Origin: Clostridia bacterium
GTDB taxonomy: Bacteria > Bacillota > Clostridia > Christensenellales > CAG-138
Length of the DNA: 7,742 nt
Assembly (NCBI GenBank): GCA_017435185.1
Contig: JAFSFN010000211.1
Location: forward strand, 1 to 7,742
Direction: 5' to 3'
Numbering within the stretch: the first letter of the stretch is position 1; every line of letters begins with the position of its first letter. Below are positions 6,735 to 7,742 of this stretch, piece by piece. The notes beneath the pieces are model-generated. The model had not been told where the DNA came from and made no database searches. It was given only the letters and a program-made list of their open reading frames with translations. The position numbers were made by a program, and so were the translations under genes.

Positions 6735-7742
6735 ATGGCTTATTATTATGAAGAAGCATCGCATACCTTCAGCGAATATTTGCTCGTACCGGGCTATTCT
6801 TCCGCTGAATGTATACCGAGCAATGCTTCACTTAAAACTCCTCTTGTAAAATACAAGAAGGGCGAAGAACCCACTATTTCATTGAATGTTCCCATGGTTT
6901 CCGCAATAATGCAGTCGGTATCTGACGATAAGATGGCCGTTGCGCTTGCGAAAGAGGGCGGAATATCTTTCATTTACGGTTCTCAGACAATACAGGAGCA
7001 GGCGGAAATGGTACGCCGTGTAAAGTCTTATAAAGCAGGTTTTGTATCGAGTGATTCAAATCTTGCTCCCGACGCTACGCTTGCAGATGTTATATTCCTC
7101 AAGGAGCAGACGGGCCATTCCACGATAGCTGTTACCGAGGACGGCACATCAAACGGTAAGCTCCTTGGTATCGTAACGAGCAGGGATTACCGTGTCAGCC
7201 GCATGGAAAAAGACACAAAGGTCACCGAGTTTATGACTCCGCTTGAAAAGGTAATATTTGCACGCGAGGGCACAACGCTCAAGGAAGCCAACAACATCAT
7301 ATGGGACCACAAGCTCAATTCGCTTCCCATACTCGATGATGAGGGCAGACTTGCGTCATTCGTGTTCAGAAAGGACTATGATTCCCACAAAGAAAACCCG
7401 CTGGAGCTTCTTGACTCAAGCAAGCGTTTCGTGGTAGGCGCAGGTATTAACACTCGTGACTATGAAGAACGTATTCCTGCTCTTGTCGAGGCAGGTGTCG
7501 ATGTTGTGTGCATCGATTCATCCGAGGGTTATACCGAGTGGCAGAAGCGCACTATCGAATTTGTTCGCAAGACATACGGCGATACTGTTAAGATAGGCGC
7601 AGGCAATGTTGTTGACCGTGACGGTTTCCGCTTCCTTGCTGAAGCAGGCGCTGACTTTATAAAGGTCGGTATCGGCGGCGGCTCCATTTGCATAACCCGC
7701 GAAACAAAGGGTATCGGCCGTGGTCAGGCAACAGCTGTTATA
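6735..7742 (+). CDS. guaB: IMP dehydrogenase, Tritrichomonas-like type, 3' truncated by window edge
   Basis: IMP dehydrogenase oxidises IMP to XMP with NAD+, the committed step to GMP. The frame stays open from the ATG to the right edge, giving 336 of an expected 500 or so residues. The N-terminus, MAYYYEEASHTFSEYLL, leads into CIPSNASLKTPLVK and NVPMVSAIMQSV (51-62) of the TIM barrel. A two-CBS-domain insert spans roughly residues 100-220 (FMTPLEKV around 166-173; SLPILDDEGRL). The barrel resumes with FVVGAGINTRDYEER, then CIDSSEG with Asp261, IGAGNVVD (Gly288-Asn291), and the catalytic loop KVGIGGGSICITRE with Lys310 and the nucleophile Cys319. It continues with KGIGRGQATAV. The loop reads GIGGGSICITRE instead of the common bacterial GIGPGSICTTR. 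The mobile flap with its Arg-Tyr pair lies beyond the window. GMP reductase is less likely because of the CBS insert and overall resemblance to IMP dehydrogenases. Confidence 0.94.
   Translation, partial: MAYYYEEASHTFSEYLLVPGYSSAECIPSNASLKTPLVKYKKGEEPTISLNVPMVSAIMQSVSDDKMAVALAKEGGISFIYGSQTIQEQAEMVRRVKSYKAGFVSSDSNLAPDATLADVIFLKEQTGHSTIAVTEDGTSNGKLLGIVTSRDYRVSRMEKDTKVTEFMTPLEKVIFAREGTTLKEANNIIWDHKLNSLPILDDEGRLASFVFRKDYDSHKENPLELLDSSKRFVVGAGINTRDYEERIPALVEAGVDVVCIDSSEGYTEWQKRTIEFVRKTYGDTVKIGAGNVVDRDGFRFLAEAGADFIKVGIGGGSICITRETKGIGRGQATAVI

Overview
This window is an almost gap-free run of five genes on the + strand, all for purine nucleotide synthesis. In order they are: the 3' part of an AICAR formyltransferase gene (purH-type, cut by the left edge), purD, purL, purC, and the 5' two thirds of an IMP dehydrogenase gene (guaB, cut by the right edge). 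The gaps between genes are 21, 4, 32 and 25 bases. Each of the four visible starts has a purine-rich Shine-Dalgarno sequence, and no promoter or terminator hairpin can be seen between genes. This reads as one polycistronic purine operon.

The organism looks like a member of the Clostridia (Bacillota), perhaps a gut Oscillospirales/Ruminococcus-like bacterium. The evidence is the strong AGGAGG-type ribosome binding sites, the single-chain PurL of the Firmicute/Clostridium clade, and the AICAR formyltransferase and IMP dehydrogenase subtypes, which I associate with Clostridia. Base composition looks balanced by eye. The genus is an inference and is not certain.

The enzymes fit one pathway. PurD makes GAR, PurL makes FGAM, PurC makes SAICAR, AICAR formyltransferase makes FAICAR (the direct precursor of IMP), and IMP dehydrogenase commits IMP to guanine nucleotides. 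PurF, PurN/PurT, PurM, PurE, PurB and an IMP cyclohydrolase are needed to complete the route but are not in the window.

I see no undescribed system here. The most notable points are family subtypes. The IMP dehydrogenase is of the Tritrichomonas foetus type, down to matching residue numbers for the catalytic region. The AICAR formyltransferase looks like the eukaryotic ATIC C-terminal domain rather than the E. coli PurH. The PurC is short and differs from the usual signatures. There are no mobile elements, RNA genes, CRISPR arrays or non-coding stretches over 32 bases.
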